A program made the position numbers and the translations under genes. A DNA stretch of 64,000 nt from Pedobacter sp. SYSU D00535 (lineage in GTDB: Bacteria > Bacteroidota > Bacteroidia > Sphingobacteriales > Sphingobacteriaceae), in contig NZ_JAFEWD010000001.1 in assembly GCF_017355855.1 (NCBI RefSeq), positions 1-64,000 of the forward strand, read 5' to 3'. Position 1 is the first letter of the stretch. Each line of letters opens with the position of its first letter. Shown one piece after another: positions 63,338 to 64,000 of the stretch. A model generated the notes under the pieces. It did no database searches and had not been told where the DNA came from. It worked only from the letters and a program-made list of their open reading frames with translations.

Positions 63338-63442
63338 TTGTAGGTCTTTCAACATGGAAGGGCAGGGATTTTAAGTAGTTATTTTGCCCGGAAACAGCTT
63401 TAATGGTAAGAACGTTATGTCCGTTACAATTGAGTATTTCAT

Positions 63443-63994
63443 TTACAGTCTTGCCCACATTGGGTTCTGCTTCAAAACTTTTTTGTGTATAATACAACCC
63501 TCAGAGTGTGCCCCGGGCAGATAGCCAATACTCATTAAAAACTCGTTCACAATTTCTCCACCTGTAAAGCGAAGTGTTATCCCGAACAGTTTAATCCATT
63601 CCTCTTTAGATTTCGGGTGGTGGTACTCTAGCCAATTTGCGAACGAGCCATACTCTTTTTGCAGAACAAGTATTGTCTTTGCGTTTTCTATTGCTGCATT
63701 TACTTTCAGTTTGTTGCGTATAATTCCAGCATCAGTCAAAAGCCGTTCCCTGTCCGTTTCTGTGTAAGCAGCGATTTTTTTAATGTTGAAGTTACTGTAG
63801 GCATTTCTGAACGAGTGCTCCTTTTTCAAAATCGTTTCCCAACTCAATCCTGCCTGATTGATCTCTAAAATTAACCTGCCAAACAATTCATTGTCATCGT
63901 AGATCGGGAAACCATAGTGGTTGTCGTGATAGTTTTTATGCAAAGTCCTTCTTTCTTCGGATTGCATATTTTCAATAGCGGTACAATAGGACAT
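63443..63994 (-). CDS. tag: DNA-3-methyladenine glycosylase I (Tag)
   Basis: The 183-residue protein matches Tag through YHDNHYGFPIYDDNELFGRL (about 22-41), LEINQAGLSWETILKKE (43-59) and DAGIIRNKLKVNAAIENAK (87-105). The zinc ligands fit C4 near the N-terminus, H23 in NYHDNHYG, and the late cysteine and histidine in EGCIIHKK. Tag removes 3-methyladenine from alkylated DNA to start base-excision repair. It could be chromosomal flanking DNA or element cargo; it is divergent from the window end, which lies 6 bp beyond the start. Confidence 0.9.
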   Translation of the reverse strand: MSYCTAIENMQSEERRTLHKNYHDNHYGFPIYDDNELFGRLILEINQAGLSWETILKKEHSFRNAYSNFNIKKIAAYTETDRERLLTDAGIIRNKLKVNAAIENAKTILVLQKEYGSFANWLEYHHPKSKEEWIKLFGITLRFTGGEIVNEFLMSIGYLPGAHSEGCIIHKKVLKQNPMWARL

Positions 63995-64000
63995 TCTCTA

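Noticed and set aside
62331-64000. Right attachment site of the element
   Set aside because: I looked for copies of TTTGTACC, CTCATTC/GAATGAG and the mnmE tail near the right edge and saw none, so no attR is called.
1-64000. CRISPR arrays, tRNA and rRNA genes, insertion sequences
   Set aside because: No regular repeat-spacer array, no cloverleaf or rRNA-like sequence and no transposase gene was recognised.

Overview
The window is Bacteroidota DNA, most likely from a Sphingobacteriaceae-type soil or plant bacterium (Pedobacter-like). The evidence is a SusC/SusD pair, a hybrid two-component regulator, two polysaccharide lyases with type IX secretion sorting tails, an RteC homologue, a CTnDOT-type tra operon and A-rich leaders with few strong ribosome binding sites. 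The genus cannot be fixed from this sequence alone.

Layout. (1) 1-2096: the last 31 codons of mnmE, its terminator, a candidate recombinase core with tandem 10-11 bp repeats, and a translationally coupled HTH/zinc-ribbon protein plus tyrosine integrase. This looks like the left end of an integrated element. (2) 2355-30610: a pectin-type polysaccharide utilisation locus. It holds GH43 and GH105 on the minus strand, then a very large PL1, SusC, SusD, a GH-L-like enzyme, a second PL1 with a CBM, a hybrid regulator (HTCS), a GH2 and a GH95 on the plus strand. Lyases would cut the galacturonan outside the cell, SusCD would import oligosaccharides, and GH105, GH43, GH2, GH95 and the GH-L-like enzyme would trim them. 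(3) 30925-32833: an alpha-oxoamine synthase overlapping a TetR regulator. (4) 33259-34101: RteC. (5) 34633-42890: an accessory and defence island with a 227-aa protein of unknown function, a Septu-like ATPase plus HNH pair, a PD-(D/E)XK-like protein, a large protein with a HEPN-like motif, a RadC-type JAB protein, and a HEPN-like gene paired with an Abi-alpha (DUF4393) gene. (6) 42891-62330: a structured leader, a primase-like gene, an iteron-like array, a candidate oriT, mobilisation genes and a near-continuous tra operon (ParA, TraE, F, G, four exported proteins, TraJ, K, L, M, N, coupling protein, M23 peptidase and element-specific proteins). (7) 62331-64000: terminators, a 51-aa membrane protein, an HTH/excisionase-like gene and tag.

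My reading is that 231 to at least 62330 is an integrative conjugative element next to mnmE carrying a pectin PUL and a phage-defence cluster. No matching right end was found in the window, so the boundary and the inclusion of the PUL are inference. The least-described parts are the 34.6-42.9 kb island, the 23-bp iteron array at 44.3 kb and the three exported paralogues between the VirB4 and VirB6 homologues.
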